From the NCBI GenBank assembly GCA_965220835.1, contig OZ244842.1, forward strand, positions 1,240,001-1,304,000: a DNA stretch of 64,000 bases. Reading direction: 5' to 3'. The notes under the pieces are model-generated. The model saw only the letters and a program-made list of their open reading frames with translations, did not search any database and was not told where the DNA came from. The position numbers were made by a program, and so were the translations under genes. Positions 63,202-64,000 of the stretch are shown here, in pieces; the first letter of the stretch is position 1, and each line of letters begins with the position of its first letter. Source of the DNA: Azophilus sp965220835 (GTDB taxonomy: Bacteria; Pseudomonadota; Gammaproteobacteria; Pseudomonadales; Azotimanducaceae).

Positions 63202-64000
63202 TTAGTTGAAGTTGTACTGCACCCGGGCGAAGAATCGGCGCCCAGCGAGATCATACAGTTCGCCGGTAATCGCGTCGTTGTATGACCCGATGCTGTCTAT
63301 GACCGGCTTCTCATCCGTGAAGTTCACAATCCCAACGGTCAGGTCCATATTCCAAGGTGAGCGATACTCCAAGGTGATGTCGTGCATCATCCAGGAATCG
63401 TAGTCCTCGAGTTCACCGTCGCCATGCTCGCCGATGAAGTTCATCGCGTAGTTGACCGTGAACGAATCCCGGGTCAGGCGCGCGTTTAAGTTCATGCGGT
63501 TGTCGGGATAGCCGGCTTCCGTGATGAAGTCGAGCACGTCGTCGTCCGCGGAGTTTTGCACGTCGTACTTCGTGAAGTGGGACCATGAAAACCAAGATTC
63601 GAAGGTGCCTAAGTCGAAGTCTTGGGCGTACTGGGCACGCAGATCGATGCCTTCGACATCATAGGATCCCGCATTTGTCACCACATTGGTGATTGAGACC
63701 AAGCGCCCCAAGCCACCTTGCGGGCCAGGAGCGCCACGAACCACCTCGGTGCCCGGCGGCAGGTTGCCTTCCGCCGCAAATCGCACTATCTGTCCCAACC
63801 GTAGCTGAGTGGCACGGTCCGTGGTGTCGATTATGAACCAATCGGCGCTCAGCGAGAGGCCGTCTGCGAACGGCGGCGTGACCACAGCCCCAAAGTTCCA
63901 AGCCTTAGAATTCTCGGCCTGCAATTCCGGGTTTCCGCCGGTGAAATTCTCCACTTGGAATGTCGGGCAGTCCGCCGGGGCGATGCCTAGGGATTCGCAC
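63202..64000 (-). CDS. TonB-dependent receptor, C-terminal part
   Basis: About 266 codons of the beta-barrel end are visible; the gene continues beyond the right edge. Alternating amphipathic strands and NPELQAENSKAWNFGAVVTP (a common barrel motif) and AGRRFFARVQYNFN end in the aromatic residue typical of outer-membrane barrels. It imports a siderophore, vitamin, peptide or sugar from outside; the plug domain that would help define the ligand is not in the window. It heads a minus-strand cluster with an oxygenase, a methyltransferase and a secreted peptidase, which hints at a peptide or modified-peptide substrate. Confidence 0.88.
   Translation of the reverse strand, partial: CESLGIAPADCPTFQVENFTGGNPELQAENSKAWNFGAVVTPPFADGLSLSADWFIIDTTDRATQLRLGQIVRFAAEGNLPPGTEVVRGAPGPQGGLGRLVSITNVVTNAGSYDVEGIDLRAQYAQDFDLGTFESWFSWSHFTKYDVQNSADDDVLDFITEAGYPDNRMNLNARLTRDSFTVNYAMNFIGEHGDGELEDYDSWMMHDITLEYRSPWNMDLTVGIVNFTDEKPVIDSIGSYNDAITGELYDLAGRRFFARVQYNFN

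Overview
The window is high-GC bacterial DNA carrying a gammaproteobacterial chromosome segment. The lineage is suggested by gene order (leuCDB-asd-fimV-truA-trpF ... folC-SPOR-cvpA-purF; sdhCDAB-sucAB-lpd-sucCD) and by genes such as miaE, lpxH, a FimV-like protein and the long (489-residue) form of GAPDH. Genes are dense, many start within the previous stop codon, and GTG/TTG starts are common. No rRNA or tRNA gene was recognised. I cannot name a species.

Layout. 1-12.7 kb is an accessory, partly catabolic region: a two-cupin protein, a luciferase-like (LLM) oxidoreductase, a long-chain acyl-CoA synthetase, two metallo-beta-lactamase-fold hydrolases and an SDR. Inside it lies a lower-GC patch (6.2-8.35 kb) with two adjacent TIR-domain genes facing a stand-alone GT51 glycosyltransferase and its membrane-protein partner, followed by a complete insertion sequence (8492-10113) with a 9-bp target duplication. 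13.0-24.2 kb is a TCA-cycle operon, sdhCDAB-sucAB-lpd-sucCD, behind a good sigma70-like promoter. htpG follows with a near-consensus heat-shock (sigma32) promoter. 26.2-28.8 kb is a second accessory patch: an orphan protein, a DUF433 antitoxin with a truncated toxin, and an AAA ATPase. 28.9-31.8 kb holds a DUF4892 protein, prmB and aroC.

32.1-34.0 kb is a third accessory patch, with an Rpn-type nuclease/transposase gene broken by a repeat and a nuclease-like orphan. 34.1-48.1 kb is a long co-directional biosynthetic run: leuCDB, asd, fimV-like, truA, trpFBA, folC, a SPOR protein, cvpA, purF and a DUF1289 gene. 48.3-50.5 kb contains the fossil of an AAA ATPase and an AT-rich, probably acquired S9 peptidase. 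50.6-59.4 kb is housekeeping: miaE, the SPFH/NfeD pair, lpxH-folD, gap, etfBA and pyrB. The right end is a minus-strand cluster of TonB-dependent receptor, 2OG-Fe(II) oxygenase-like protein, methyltransferase and secreted S9 peptidase.

The most striking non-coding feature is a dispersed double-hairpin repeat of about 50 nt. Clear copies lie near 1.5, 1.75, 32.6 and 58.3 kb, and a degenerate one near 11.7 kb. One copy sits inside the Rpn gene and supplies an in-frame stop. Another is expanded into a 19-nt tandem array that supplies the stop codon of pyrB. The best candidates for something undescribed are the TIR-TIR / GT51-membrane locus and this repeat family. Functional statements rest on recognised motifs and family knowledge; no database search was run.
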